NCBI GenBank assembly: GCA_947044405.1
Contig: CAMRHE010000463.1
Coordinates: forward strand, 1,025,001-1,089,000
Source of the DNA: Leptodactylus fallax
Lineage: Eukaryota; Chordata; Amphibia; Anura; Leptodactylidae
DNA: 64,000 nucleotides
Direction of reading: 5' to 3'
Shown here: positions 38,001 to 48,274 of the stretch, piece after piece
Position numbering within the stretch: the first letter of the stretch is position 1
How the letters are laid out: each line of letters begins with the position of its first letter
The notes under the pieces: model-generated
The model's input: only the letters and a program-made list of their open reading frames with translations
Told to the model about the DNA's origin: nothing
Databases searched by the model: none
Translations under genes and position numbers: made by a program

Positions 38001-38510
38001 TCATACCAAGGATCACACCTTACTATACCAAGTATCACACCAGCCATAACGAGGATCACACCATACTAAGGATCACACCATACCAAGGATCACACCTTAC
38101 TATACCAAGGATCACACCTTACTATACCGAGGATCACACCATACCAAGGATCACACCCTACCAAGGATCACACCATCCATACCAAGAATCACACCATACC
38201 AAGTATCACACCATACCAAGGATCACACCTTACGATACCAAGAATCACACAATCCGTACCAAGGATCACACCATACCAAGGATCACACCTTCCATACCAA
38301 GGATCACACCATACCATACTAAGGATCACACACCTTACTATACCAAGGATCACACCATCCATACCAAGGATCACACCTTACTATACCAAGGATCACACCT
38401 TACTATACCAAGGATCACACCATACCAAATATCACACTGTACCGTACAAGGATCACACCATACCAAGTATCACACAATACCAAGTATCACACCATACACA
38501 CCCATGATAC
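35041..38510. repeat. ATCACACC minisatellite with 280-bp higher-order period
   Basis: About 3.5 kb of 17-22-bp units beginning ATCACACC and ending with CCAAGG, CCGAGG, CCGAGT or CTAAGAAG. Unit types follow each other in fixed order. In the middle a 280-bp supercopy repeats exactly: the variant CACGCCTTAC stands at 35861, 36141 and 36421. The right third, after about 37500, is more irregular. Repeat-derived frames (MILGIVRCDPWYG on minus) are not genes. Confidence 0.95.
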
Positions 38511-39300
38511 ATGGCCCCTGTATCTGCAGGATCTCCAGTGCATTGTGGGAAGATTGTATTATAGGTCAGTAGTGAGCAGTAAGTGAGCCCTGAGTGACCG
38601 ATGACATCACACATCTGCTGACCAGGCTCTCATAAACCGCCAAGATTTACAGACTGTTCCTTTAACACTTCCCAAAGGTCTCCTCCGAATCTGCCCTGCA
38701 ACATCCTGACTCCCCCTACATCTAGCTGTCCTGTATATGTCCTAATATAGGGGCCCCAACAATGTCCTGACCCCCCATATCTAGCTGCCCAGTATATGTC
38801 CTAATATAGAGGCCCCACCAATGTTCACCCCTTGGAGCTCTGTTCAGACTTTGCTCTGTCATGGCCTGCCCTGCTGTGCCTTCTCTGTGTCCTTCACTTT
38901 GTCCTCCTTCCTCTGCTCACATTGCTCCCTAGCCTCTCACCGCCCTCTGCAGGTTGAGTCCAGGACTGTCATGGAGGCCCGAGTCATTCTGTACGTGTGC
39001 ATAGTGGCATATAGGAATGTGACATCACATCTTAAGGTTCTCCAGCCCCTGCGTGCTGGATTTTTAACCCAAATCAAATGATCGATTGAAAGACCGGGAC
39101 ATGTGAATAAAAAACGTCAGACCAGGGTGTACGAGATACGTATGTAGGGTGTTGCCAGAAGAAGTTAGATCTCTGGGAGAATGTTGTGAGAAGGTAGACG
39201 ACCCGGGTGTGGATGTTGTCAGAAAGTAGATGACCCCTGCAAAACTGTCACATTCCACTGATAGTAGTATAATGTTGTACCGTGTTAGCCATTGAAAGTA
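38511..39300. other. Low-copy intergenic sequence
   Basis: 38511-39060 is unremarkable sequence with a small internal duplication (a block with CTGTATATGTCCTAATATAG recurs as CAGTATATGTCCTAATATAG about 72 bases later). A CTCTGCAGGTTGAGTCCAGG word at 38945 resembles CCCTGCAGCATGGAGTCCAGG at 34653. 39061-39300 may include part of the Penelope-like element's terminal sequence (ACCGTGTTAGCC at 39277), but I cannot set a boundary. Confidence 0.45.
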
Positions 39301-39337
39301 GTGGAAGAGTGAAGAAATCAGGCGATACCTTTTAGAT

Positions 39338-40708
39338 GTGGATGGATGTGGAGTTGCAGCATGTCGGGTACACCTGGAAAAACAAAACCTCCCAACAGAA
39401 CCAGTAACGCAGCTCATACAATTCATCCTTAGCCACAACCATTTTACCTTTGGAGAGGATCTATATCTACAGCGAATGGGAACTTCAATGGGGACCAGAT
39501 GTGCACCCCAATATGCAAATCTCTTTATGGCAGAACTGGAAGGAGCAGATTTATCAACATGCACCACCAAACCTATGATTTACCTCTGTTATATCGATGA
39601 TATCCTTGTCATCTGGACTGCAGGTGAGGAGGCCCTACTTCAATTCCATAATGACTTCAATGACTTTCACCTGACCATCAACCTTACACTTAGCTATTCA
39701 GGGAGTGAAATTCACTTTCTGGATACCACAATATACATTAAAGACCACCGGCTACTCACATCAATATACCACAAACCCACAGACAAAACGGCCTACCTGA
39801 GAAACGACAGCTTCCACCCCAAGCACACAAGACAATCTATTATCTACAGCCAGGCTATACCATACAATCGTATTTGCTCCGACAAAGCAGACTTGGACAA
39901 GAACCTCCTGGATCTGAGGATGAAATTTCTCAGATTGGGATACAAACCAAAAGTGACGGACAACCAATTAAACAAAGCGGCAGCCATTAACAGAGACAGT
40001 CTGCTCACATATAGAGAGACCCAGAAAGAAGCCCGAGTGCCCCTAGTTGTCACCTACAACCCACAGCTGGAGATCCTACGAAGGATTGCCAAGGATCTCC
40101 AATCTGTGCTACATAGGGACAACAGACTCAAGGGCATATTTCCAGTCCCCCCTCTCCTTTCCTTTCGACAACCACCAAACCTGAGGCGCATTATTGTCCG
40201 GAGTGCCCTGAAGGCCCCAACTGAAAATGGCACCTCACCTTGCCTACATAAAAGGTGCATGACCTGCAAGCACATCCACACCGCTGACAGTGTACCTATC
40301 CCACAGTCACAACAGGTGCACAGAATTAGGGGGACATTCTCCTGCAGGTCTTCCAATGTGGTGTATCCCATAATGTGTGTGCAATGTCCCACCACAGGCC
40401 TCTATGTGGGGGAAACAGGGCAGAGACTTAGTCAGCGCATGAACTCACACAGATCCACCATTAATAACAGCAGAACAGATCTCCCAGTGGCCGCACATTT
40501 CTCCGGAGAAAACCACTCTATTGAAGATTTGCGGGTTGTGGTTTTAATGGGACATTTTAAGACGCAGGAGGAAAGGAAAGAATGGGAGTACAAGTTTATG
40601 CAAAAATTTCAAACTCTGCAATTTGGACTTAATATTCCTGCCAGCTTCATGTCACACTATGTATGTCCTGTGAGGGTCACAAATCACCTCCTGATAGCAA
40701 ACAGATAA
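39338..40708 (+). CDS. Penelope-like RT plus GIY-YIG endonuclease, N-terminally truncated
   Basis: An open frame of 456 codons. The first ATG is not the natural start: the frame opens in the terminal repeat and joins the RT domain part-way, so the fingers and the N-terminal third are missing. RT core: GTSMGTRCAPQYANLF near residues 48-63, then YIDD at 85-88 with catalytic Asp87 and Asp88. Near residues 301-312 there is a CX6CXXC-type Cys cluster (CLHKRCMTCKH). The GIY-YIG nuclease follows: VVYPIMC from about residue 342 and LYVGETGQRL around residue 356, with a downstream Arg and His. No stop or shift occurs after the truncation. An element lacking the RT N-terminus should be immobile, although the remaining frame is strikingly intact. 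Confidence 0.88.
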   Translation: MDGCGVAACRVHLEKQNLPTEPVTQLIQFILSHNHFTFGEDLYLQRMGTSMGTRCAPQYANLFMAELEGADLSTCTTKPMIYLCYIDDILVIWTAGEEALLQFHNDFNDFHLTINLTLSYSGSEIHFLDTTIYIKDHRLLTSIYHKPTDKTAYLRNDSFHPKHTRQSIIYSQAIPYNRICSDKADLDKNLLDLRMKFLRLGYKPKVTDNQLNKAAAINRDSLLTYRETQKEARVPLVVTYNPQLEILRRIAKDLQSVLHRDNRLKGIFPVPPLLSFRQPPNLRRIIVRSALKAPTENGTSPCLHKRCMTCKHIHTADSVPIPQSQQVHRIRGTFSCRSSNVVYPIMCVQCPTTGLYVGETGQRLSQRMNSHRSTINNSRTDLPVAAHFSGENHSIEDLRVVVLMGHFKTQEERKEWEYKFMQKFQTLQFGLNIPASFMSHYVCPVRVTNHLLIANR

Positions 40709-40880
40709 CAGATCCCTCTGTCACGCACCACAACTTTCCAGATTGTTTTTTGACCTGTTGTAAATAACTTCTCTACTTAGATTGCATTTTGATTTGGTTT
40801 TTTTAAGGACTCTAAAATCCTTTGAAGATCATGTGTATAGAGCATAAATAATCTGTGAATTTTCAGTTCTTGTATAACAC

Positions 40881-40918
40881 CATGTCTGAAGAAGAGATCC
40901 AGTACTCCTGAAAGCTTA
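40881..40918 (+). ncRNA. Degenerate hammerhead-ribozyme-like motif
   Basis: CTGAAGA at 40886-40892 and GAAA at 40910-40913 are spaced like the two core boxes of a hammerhead ribozyme (canonical CTGATGA and GAAA). Hammerhead motifs are known in the terminal repeats of Penelope-like elements. Here the first box has A for T and the intervening stem II pairs poorly by eye, so it is probably inactive. Confidence 0.4.
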
Positions 40919-40977
40919 CTTATAAATATACTCAGTTAGCCTCTAAAAGGTATCGCCTGATTTCTTCACTCTTCCAC

Positions 40978-42158
40978 ACATTTCACTGAAGAAATGCTCC
41001 GTATTCCTGACAGACTTGCGCCATCTGGAGGGCTACACAGCACACTGCACTATAGCTATATACAATGCACTGTTATGTCATGACTGACCTACTGTCAGCA
41101 CCGTGTATTTACAGGTGATCTGTGTACATATGACCCAAGGTCACCAGCACTAAGGACTCTGGGACTAATTACCCCCATCTACTTCATGAATCCTACAGCA
41201 AATGAATGTAAGTAGATTACTGTAAGTCCATGGCACCAGGGGTACCGGGGGCAGTGGGGGGGTCCAGCCAGTCTCCTGATGGTACTTGCCAGGCCTAAAG
41301 CTGTGTGAATGTACCTGCCCACATCAGATTACAGACACTCCACAGCCACAGGCCTGACAAGTACAGACTGGCTGGACCCTGGTGCCCCGGGTGTCATGAA
41401 CTAAGTTACTGTAAATCGCTATTCTCCATCGGATCCTTGTAGCTTTCTCTTTTTGCTCTAAAGGACAGAACGCTGTTATAGTGAGAAATGAGCAAGCCTC
41501 TGAAGGATCATTTGTGTGGCAGTAGTGGCACTAGGCAGCTGTGGTAACATGTGTGGCAGTGCGGCAGAGCATAATATGATGGATCAGGCCACAGGACATG
41601 CTGGTGGCAGTGATGGTAGTTGTGGTACTCAGAAGTACAAAAGTATGGCTGTATGTTAGGCAAGGCCTAGGGGGAGGCTGATATTATGGGGTTTGGAGGG
41701 ACTGCAAGGGGTTAACGAGCTTTTGGGGGGTAGGCTTGTGGCTGGTTAGAAAGATAGGGTGTGGGGAAAGGGATGTTTATAAGGTAAAGCTTGGGAAAGT
41801 AAGTGTCACCATAAGGAGGCATTACTCACCATCTAAGAGCCAAGCTTGACACTACTCTATCACAACTCAGGGTAGTTGCTGCTAACAGATGTCCACATTG
41901 GCTGCAGTCACAGCTCCAGGGACTGCTTCAGGGGCCTGGGGAGACTTCAGCCATCCCTTCCCCCAGTGGTGTAACTAAAGTCTTGTGGGACCCGATGCAA
42001 TCTTTTGTCCGGGGCCCCAACCTCATCCCTACAGTGAATTCTTGATAGTGATGGTTACGGGTGTGAAGGAGTTTAATTAACCTTAGTGTGGTTAGGGTAA
42101 TCTGTGGGCCTCCTTGGTTTATGGTCTAGATGGAAACTGCAATCTCAATACTGATGCC
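40978..42158. other. Intergenic sequence with an inverted repeat and transposon relics
   Basis: Contains an imperfect inverted repeat (41212-41418, listed separately). CAGTGGTGTAACTAAAG at 41963 resembles the terminus of a hAT-type element, but I could not find its partner end. Between 41500 and 41950 the sequence is G-rich and unremarkable. No coding region is supported. Confidence 0.45.
41212..41418. repeat. Imperfect palindromic repeat, MITE-like
   Basis: GTCCAGCCAGTCT followed by a TACTTGCCAGGCCT block (about 41260-41298) pairs with an inverted copy, AGGCCTGACAAGTACAGACTGGCTGGAC (about 41352-41378). Outer parts (GGCACCAGGGGTACC and GGTGCCCCGGG) pair loosely. The arms are separated by about 50 bases. 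Its ends are not clear enough to assign a transposon family. Confidence 0.6.
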
Positions 42159-43102
42159 AGTGCTTATTTATTTATTTATTTATTTTTTATCGAAGGTCTC
42201 AAAGCTGTGCCAACGAAAACACCAGTGCACGGAAAAAAGTGACGGGTACCACTGAAAAAAACGTGCAAAGGATGCGGTCTATCGCAAATCCCATCTCAAA
42301 AGAGAATGGGTCCTCCGAAACTGTCCCCAAACTCAGAGCCAAAAGGCCCACGAGTAAGGGGGCTAAACCAACCCAACTGCCAAAACAGGAGGGTCAGTGA
42401 GTTACTTGGTTTCCTCCATGGGCTGCCACCACCAGGAGTACTACCAAGCCAGCTACTTGCATCAGTCTCCTCTCAGGCTGCCACCCCAAGAGTACTACTG
42501 AGCCTGCAACTGTTGTCTGTCCCCACAAAAGCAGAGACAGACACTGGAGAGCAAGGAAGGAGGGAACCCGAAGACCACACACTCCAACTCCTAGACTTCG
42601 GGTAGGACCCAAAAGGGTTTCCGCACCCCTACATCCACACAAAAACAGTGACAAACAGGTGACAAAACGTGATAAACAAAAAAGAATAAATAAGTGAATA
42701 GAGTGCCAGTGTACTGGCCCGGTCTATCCGCCGGATCTATAAAAAATTACCCATGCTGGATAAACCAAGCAATAGGGTGAGTGCTTCTTAGGTGTAATCA
42801 AGTGCTTGTGCAATGTGCCAAATTCAGTGGGTTTCCCAGGCCCAGTGAAATAAGGCACCTCTGGAGTCACCGTCCCCAGAGGCACTTGCACCATGAGACC
42901 TTCGAAAGCCTCCCCAGCCCCTTGGCTTCGATCCCAGGGCCCTCTGCAATCCCTGGTGTGGCTCCCTGCCTCATGTTCGCAGTGTTCAGTTGGCTCCCTA
43001 CAGGGGGTGAACGACTTCCCCTGGCGGAACCAACCTACTGGCTGTTACTGATAAGAACAGATACTACACTTGATCTTAGCCAAAAGGCCGAGAAGTGCTT
43101 AT
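42159..43102 (-). mobile_element. U2 snRNA-headed retrocopy, minus strand
   Basis: Read on the minus strand, the unit begins at about 43093 with U2 snRNA 5' sequence, continues for about 870 bases of unrecognised sequence and ends in a tail of AAATA/TAAA repeats (42190-42168). The 9-bp word AGTGCTTAT flanks it on both sides (42159-42167 and 43094-43102). A 3' A-rich tail plus a target duplication is the signature of LINE-driven retrotransposition. The head could come from template switching between U2 RNA and another transcript, or the element could be an snRNA-headed SINE-like family. Copies elsewhere would decide. Confidence 0.72.
43047..43095 (-). pseudogene. U2 snRNA 5' fragment
   Basis: The reverse complement of this 49-base segment matches the 5' part of vertebrate U2 snRNA as I know it, from CTTCTCGGCCTTTTGGCTAA to GTTCTTATCAGT. 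It includes stem-loop I sequence and the GTAGTA branch-point-recognition segment. The rest of U2 (Sm site, stem-loops III and IV) is absent; unrelated sequence follows. It is a truncated copy, not a functional snRNA gene. Confidence 0.88.
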
Positions 43103-43289
43103 GGGCCACCTAAGGCTCCTGTGTCCCCCGTGCGACTGCACCCTCTGCACCCCTTCAAGTTACGACCCTGCCTTCCCCTTCACCACACCAGCTGGGGAAA
43201 ACCAGACCTCAATCGCGTCTCAATCCTGATGAGGCCCCTCGTGTCCAGCGTCAGAGAAGAAGCCCTCCAGAGACCCTCCAGAGTGGACC
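43103..43289. other. Short spacer before the LTR element
   Basis: About 190 bp with a small internal repeat (CCTCCAGAGACCCTCCAGAG near 43265). The last five bases, GGACC, resemble the GGGCC that follows the LTR element at 47541. No gene is seen. Confidence 0.5.
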
Positions 43290-44203
43290 TGTGATGATTC
43301 TGCTTAAGTGTGGCTATAATTCAGGAATGTATTTTGGTCTCTGGGTAGCGTATTTCTCTCTAGTTCCATTTACTCATAAGGTGCTCCGCCATAACCATAG
43401 GTGTATATTGGCAGTAGTGGCAACACTGGAACAATAGGGCTCCATTGTACTCCTATACAGCCCTGAGTGATCAAAGAAACAATAGTGCATTGTTCAAGCC
43501 TGGGCTGTTGATCAGACCTGGCTGATAACATTGTATCAATTCACTTGGTCTCAGTTCTTTACAAAGGATCTGGACTTGATTGCATTAACTCATCAGACTT
43601 ACTGTTGCCGGTGACCTCATTCTGGGGGGTGGCATAAAGGGTATAAAAGATGAGGTAAGAGGTCTGTGGGGGGAGATTATGCTATGGAGATTATGCTATG
43701 GAGTTGAGACAGACCATCACAGACTACAAGAGATTGGTGTTGGGATTACAAGCGAACACCATGAGGAGATTTTTGTGATGAGACTATTGGACTAATGCTG
43801 AGAGACTGTGATGCCACATGCTAGGAGTTAATGCCACATGCCAAGAAGCCTCCACTGGTGATCTCACACATGACAGAGCATGTGTGAGTGTTGGACTACA
43901 TAACCACATCAAGGACATGCGTGGTAAAGTAATCATTTCACCTTTATCCCTTTTATTTTATTTGTACTGTATCTTGTAACTAGTAACTGTTAATGCTTGC
44001 ATATATCTGCATATCTGTTCTGAACTGCATATGTTAGATGTTAATACCGACCCATTTAGGGGTTAATAAATATATAAAATTTAGAAAGCTTGTTTTGTAT
44101 TTATCTGGTGAACCCGGCACTCACTGGCGGTGAGTGTGGTTTTTATATGAAAGAGGACTCAGGTGGGGCCAAAGCGGTGTTGGCGCACTGAGGATCTTTC
44201 ACA
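43290..44203 (+). repeat. 5' LTR of copy 1
   Basis: A 914-bp LTR, TG...CA. It includes the conserved words CTGATAACATTGTATCAATT and GGGTTAATAAATATATAAAA. The latter holds an AATAAA polyadenylation-type signal about 140 bases before the LTR end. It matches 46638-47540. Confidence 0.93.
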
Positions 44204-44204
44204 T

Positions 44205-44224
44205 TGGTGGCAGCGTAGTGGGAT
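44205..44224 (+). promoter_or_regulatory. Primer-binding site of copy 1, probably tRNA-Leu
   Basis: TGGTGGCAGCGTAGTGGGAT starts one base after the LTR. The first 11 bases match the complement of the 3' end of a vertebrate tRNA-Leu (AAG type, from memory); the rest fits if two bases are inserted. The same site occurs at 52554 and 61512. Confidence 0.6.
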
Positions 44225-44406
44225 CTTAGGATAAACGGCGTGCGTTGGTGACCTTTATCACTCACATGCTGGGGATTGTGGTAATCCTATGAGACAAGCT
44301 CGGTATTAAAGCAAGCATTAAGATACAGTGAAAGTTTGATACAGTGCTGTTCCCCTCCCTTACTCTTTGTATTCTGTCCTATCTTTTATTTGGCAAATAC
44401 CAGTGG

Positions 44407-46025
44407 ATGGCTAGTGGGCTCAGAAGCAGAGCTCCAGAACTGCAGAACCAGGCTTTTGGAGATCCTGAGCGTATGGCTGAAATGGAGGCAGCCACAGCTA
44501 TGCAGAGAATCGAGCAGAGTCCTGATTTTGGGGCTAGGCCAGGAAGTGCGGCAAGCAGCCCGGTCCCAAGGATTACTTCACCAGGAGAGGCCAGTAGTCC
44601 CAGCCTTGCTATGGGAATGGCTTCATACTGGCAAACGGCCCTACAGCAAGTAGGCACTAGTGACCCTAACACATACCTGCAGGTGGTGTGCCGTTTTCTG
44701 GAAGCTGTAGAACAAGAATGGCAGGCCGCAGAACGGCAGGCAGTTCGTGAGGCTGCTGAGCGACAGGCCAAGAGGGAGTATCAGCTTGAGCTGAAGAGGC
44801 GGGAAATCTCCCAGCGGGCACAAACCGCCCCCGCGCAAACTCCAACAACCCTGCAGAGACCCTCAAATTGGAAGGAGAAGCCAGGCCGGAGTTCACCACA
44901 GCGTCTGTCGTCAGGTCGGGTGAGACAAATTATGCCCCGGGTGGTCCCTCCCCTATCCCAAGAACTCTGGGCGCCCGGGTGACCTTCCCCAAACCCCAAG
45001 GGGAGGTGCGGCGGGGCCATGCCTGTAACCAGACAGGACATTTCAAGGAGGAGTGCCCGAACCGCCCTGAGAACTTCCCTACTTCCCAAGCCACAGCAGG
45101 TGTCCCATCTGTGTATCTGGACTGGGGTTCAGGAAAAGGAATGCTGACTGTGGGACTATTGACTGATTTGCCTGCTAAGGTACTGTTGGGAACTGATTTA
45201 GGACCTATGATGTCCCAATATGGGGTGGGGAGCACCCCAATTTACTGTGATAAACTGTCTATGACTAATGTTGATAATGTGTCTGTCATATCTGCAGAGA
45301 GGGCCCGTAACCCCCCCTCTGAGATACTTCCCATGGCAGTCAATGTAAATGCTAATGAGTTGCCTTCAGCTGAGAGAAGGGAAGATGCAAATGAGCTTCC
45401 TGCAACCCAGCTCAGCAAAAATGTTATTGATGCTTTGTTCCCTCCGGTGCTAGGAGCCAATGAGACTAAGTCTGTAAACAGACCCACATCTGCGGGGGCG
45501 TCACCCTCCCAGCTTGTTAATCTGTCTACCACAGATCTCATTGAGGCCCGGTGTGAATTAACAATTGCTAATGAAGGTACTGTCAATGTAATTGCCAATG
45601 CTTGTTGTGACAGTGTACAGGGTAGCTCTTCTGAGTCACTGGAAGCGACTTCTACTATTTCGCCCAGTGTATCCGATAAGCCCCCAACTGCTGACCATGT
45701 GCCAGGTAGTCAGGTAGGCTATGTGGATCTTATGGCCGATCCAGGTGAGGGACGGACTGCTGGTAGTGCGGTGTTAGCCCGCAGCCAGAGTGCTACAAGG
45801 GTGGAGGGCGTTCCGACCCTTGAACCGTTGCCTACACCACCTGGAGTCGGTGCTGAGACCGCCATGACTAGCCTCACTCCCTTGAAGCCGGAGGAGTCTG
45901 GCCGGTATGAGACATACCCGTCTCTTCTGTCCAGTTCTATTCCAGGAGGTGAGATCCCAGAAGGGGGTATGTCAACTGTATTACCTGTCAATGTATTGTG
46001 GGGGGGATGGTTTGGGAAAGCCTGA
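44407..46025 (+). pseudogene. gag-derived frame of copy 1, frameshifted
   Basis: The ATG at 44407 is the one conserved in all three family members. The first part (to about 44890, stop at 44982) holds a Gag N-terminus with a charged, coiled-coil-like ERQA-rich stretch. The homologous continuation is in another frame, open from before 44900 to the stop at 46025. It carries a damaged zinc knuckle (GHACNQTGHFKEEC, first Cys lost) and the distal protease part (VLLGTDLG), but no DTG active site. Compared with copy 2, the shift comes from small indels near 44893-44905. Confidence 0.82.
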
Positions 46026-46637
46026 TCTCAGTCATTTGCCCAAGGTATCACCATCACCCACCCAAGTACAGGAGGAACCGGATGTAGGTTTGGAAGCAAA
46101 GGGGGAGGTGCAGAACCCCCTAGAACTCTCCCAACTAGCGGCTAGTGTGGGGAAGACCCTGAGAGAGCAGTCCAAGGGTAGCCAGGAGAGCAGAGATTGC
46201 CGGGATGGGGTCTCTGGAATGGTACCCCCAAGGGCCTGAGGTCATGAGGGTAAAGCTACGGGATGCCAGCACTCAGAAAGCGGACCCCGAACAGGCAGGA
46301 GGTAGCCAAGTGTACGTGGCTCAGAGCCTAGGCCTTAGAAGTGTCCCTAGTCAGACTAGAGAGACAGAAGGGGCCGGCAGCTATGTAACATGCACCTCTC
46401 TTTTGTCTCACTCCAGCCAAGAGTTCAGAGAGGCTGTCCAAGCTGACCCTAGTCTGGACATATTGAAGGCGCATGGCGCTCAACCACCCTCGGAGTCTGA
46501 CAAGGCCCGAGTCTGCTGGGACCCCGGGGGGAGGTGAGGGAGCCTTGGGGCCAGAGCCTGAGAAGCTGGTGGCGGAGGTGCTTTCAGAAGAGGGGCGTAG
46601 GCCCCTACTTCCTGCAAGCCCCATCTAAAGGGGGAGG

Positions 46638-47540
46638 TGTGATGATTCTGCTTAAGTGTGGCTATAATTCAGGAATGTATTTTGGTCTCTGGGTAGCGTA
46701 TTTCTCTCTAGTTCCATTTACTCATAAGGTGCGCCGCCATAACCATAGGTGTATATTGGCAGTAGTGGCAACACTGGAACAATAGGGCTCCATTGTACTC
46801 CTATACAGCCCTGAGTGATCAAAGAAACAATAGTGCATTGTTCAAGCCTGGGCTGTTGATCAGACCTGGCTGATAACATTGTATCAATTCACTTGGTCTC
46901 AGTTCTTTACAAAGGATCTGGACTTGATTGCATTAACTCATCAGACTTACTGTTGCCGGTGACCTCATTCTGGGGGGTGGCATAAAGGGTATAAAAGATG
47001 AGGTAAGAGGTCTGTGGGAGGAGATGATGCTATGGGGATTATGCTATGGAGTTGAGACAGACCATCACAGACTACAAGAGATTGGTGTTGGGATTACAAG
47101 TGAACACCATGAGGAGTTTTTGTGATGAGACTATTGGACTAATGCTGAGAGACTGTGATGCCACATGCTAGGAGTTAATGCCACATGCCAAGAAGCCTCC
47201 ACTGGTGATCTCACACATGACAGAGCATGTGTGAGTGTTGGACTACAGAACCACATCAAGGACGTGTGGTAAAGTAATTATTTCACCTTTATCCCTTTTA
47301 TTTTATTTGTACTGTATCTTGTAACTAGTAACTGTTAATGCTTGTATATATCTGCATATCTGTTCTGAACTGCATGTGATAGATGTTAATACCGACCCAT
47401 TTAGGGGGTTAATAAATATATAAAATTTAGAAGGCTTGTCTTGTATTTATCTGAACCCAACTGGCGGTGAGTGTGGTTTTTATATGAAAGAGGACTCAGG
47501 AGTAGCCAAAACGGTGTTGGCGCACTGAGGATCTTTCACA
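46638..47540 (+). repeat. 3' LTR of copy 1
   Basis: A 903-bp LTR, TGTGATGATTC to ATCTTTCACA, preceded directly by the polypurine tract. Small indels relative to the 5' LTR occur near 47117, 47264 and 47452. Confidence 0.93.
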
Positions 47541-48274
47541 GGGCCGCAGTTTACTCTCAGGGGTCCCACTTTGGTAGGAATCCACAGTCAAGACCCTGCG
47601 CCGTACCCTACCTCTTGCGCCAGAGGGAGCTGACCATTTCCCCTCCCTCTCATCATGGTGGTGCCTTGTCTGGACGGGATTTGGTGGCCGCTCCTGGGGG
47701 GTCAAGCAGCGGAGAGACCACCCAGTGTAGGATGGCACCAAATTCTGACTGGAGGTGTCAAAGGCTATGCACCTGGCACTCCTCTGGTGGGCAGCAGCAA
47801 GGTGCTGGCCCGACCTGCACCATCTGAGACAGCAAGGGACATGCTACTGCTAAGGCCAGCTGCAGATAGGACGCAGCCAGGCCTTCTGCTCTATCCAGAC
47901 CACAGGATGAATCCCCTCAACTTCTGGGTGCTGATGGCAGTAGAGGACATCCGGACTGATGGGATCACAGTGCGCAGGCAGCTAGGTGACAGTGGGGCTG
48001 CCTCTTTTCTTTTTCTCCTGCCCTTACTACCTCTCCAGGAAATGGGGGGGGAGCATGCTGGGGAGGTGGGTAGGGGATTAATGGAAACCTTAGTCAGGCA
48101 ATGTTTATTGAGTTTACAGGTCTTCCCCCTGTTTATGGCATGGCTAGGTCATGTAGGCATGACAGGGTTGTCAGGGTCAGCGCCTGGGACAGTTTCAGTG
48201 GGGTGTTTAGCTGTAGGGGCAAGCATTGGAGATCTGCCTGATACCGCAACAGTGCCGGTAAATAATGTCGGGGG

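Larger units (their letters stand above)
39301..40977 (+). mobile_element. Penelope-like retroelement, 5'-truncated
   Basis: A 1.68-kb element bounded by a 34-bp inverted repeat: 39301-39334 is the reverse complement of 40944-40977 (GTGGAAGAGTGAAGAAATCA at the left). Between them lies one open frame with a Penelope-type reverse transcriptase and a GIY-YIG endonuclease. Inverted or partial terminal repeats around a 5'-truncated ORF are usual for Penelope-like elements. The 3' region has a hammerhead-ribozyme-like core near 40886 and the GTTAGCCTCTAAAAGG sequence. Confidence 0.88.
43290..47540 (+). mobile_element. Non-autonomous Gmr1-like LTR element, copy 1
   Basis: A 4251-bp element with two similar LTRs (43290-44203 and 46638-47540), each starting TGTGATGATTC and ending TTTCACA. 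It has a primer site just after the 5' LTR and a polypurine tract AAAGGGGGAGG at 46627-46637. The interior holds only a gag-derived frame: the capsid part, the protease active site, RT, RNase H and integrase are missing, compared with the relative at 60716-64000. Flanks are GGACC and GGGCC, a possible 5-bp target duplication with one change. LTRs differ by a few percent by eye. Confidence 0.9.

Noticed and set aside
34986..38374. Minus-strand frames of the MILGIVRCDPWYGV type
   Set aside because: Translated ATCACACC minisatellite units.
43047..43095. Functional U2 snRNA gene
   Set aside because: Only the first ~50 bases are present. The Sm site and 3' stem-loops are missing, and a 9-bp duplication marks it as part of a retrocopy.
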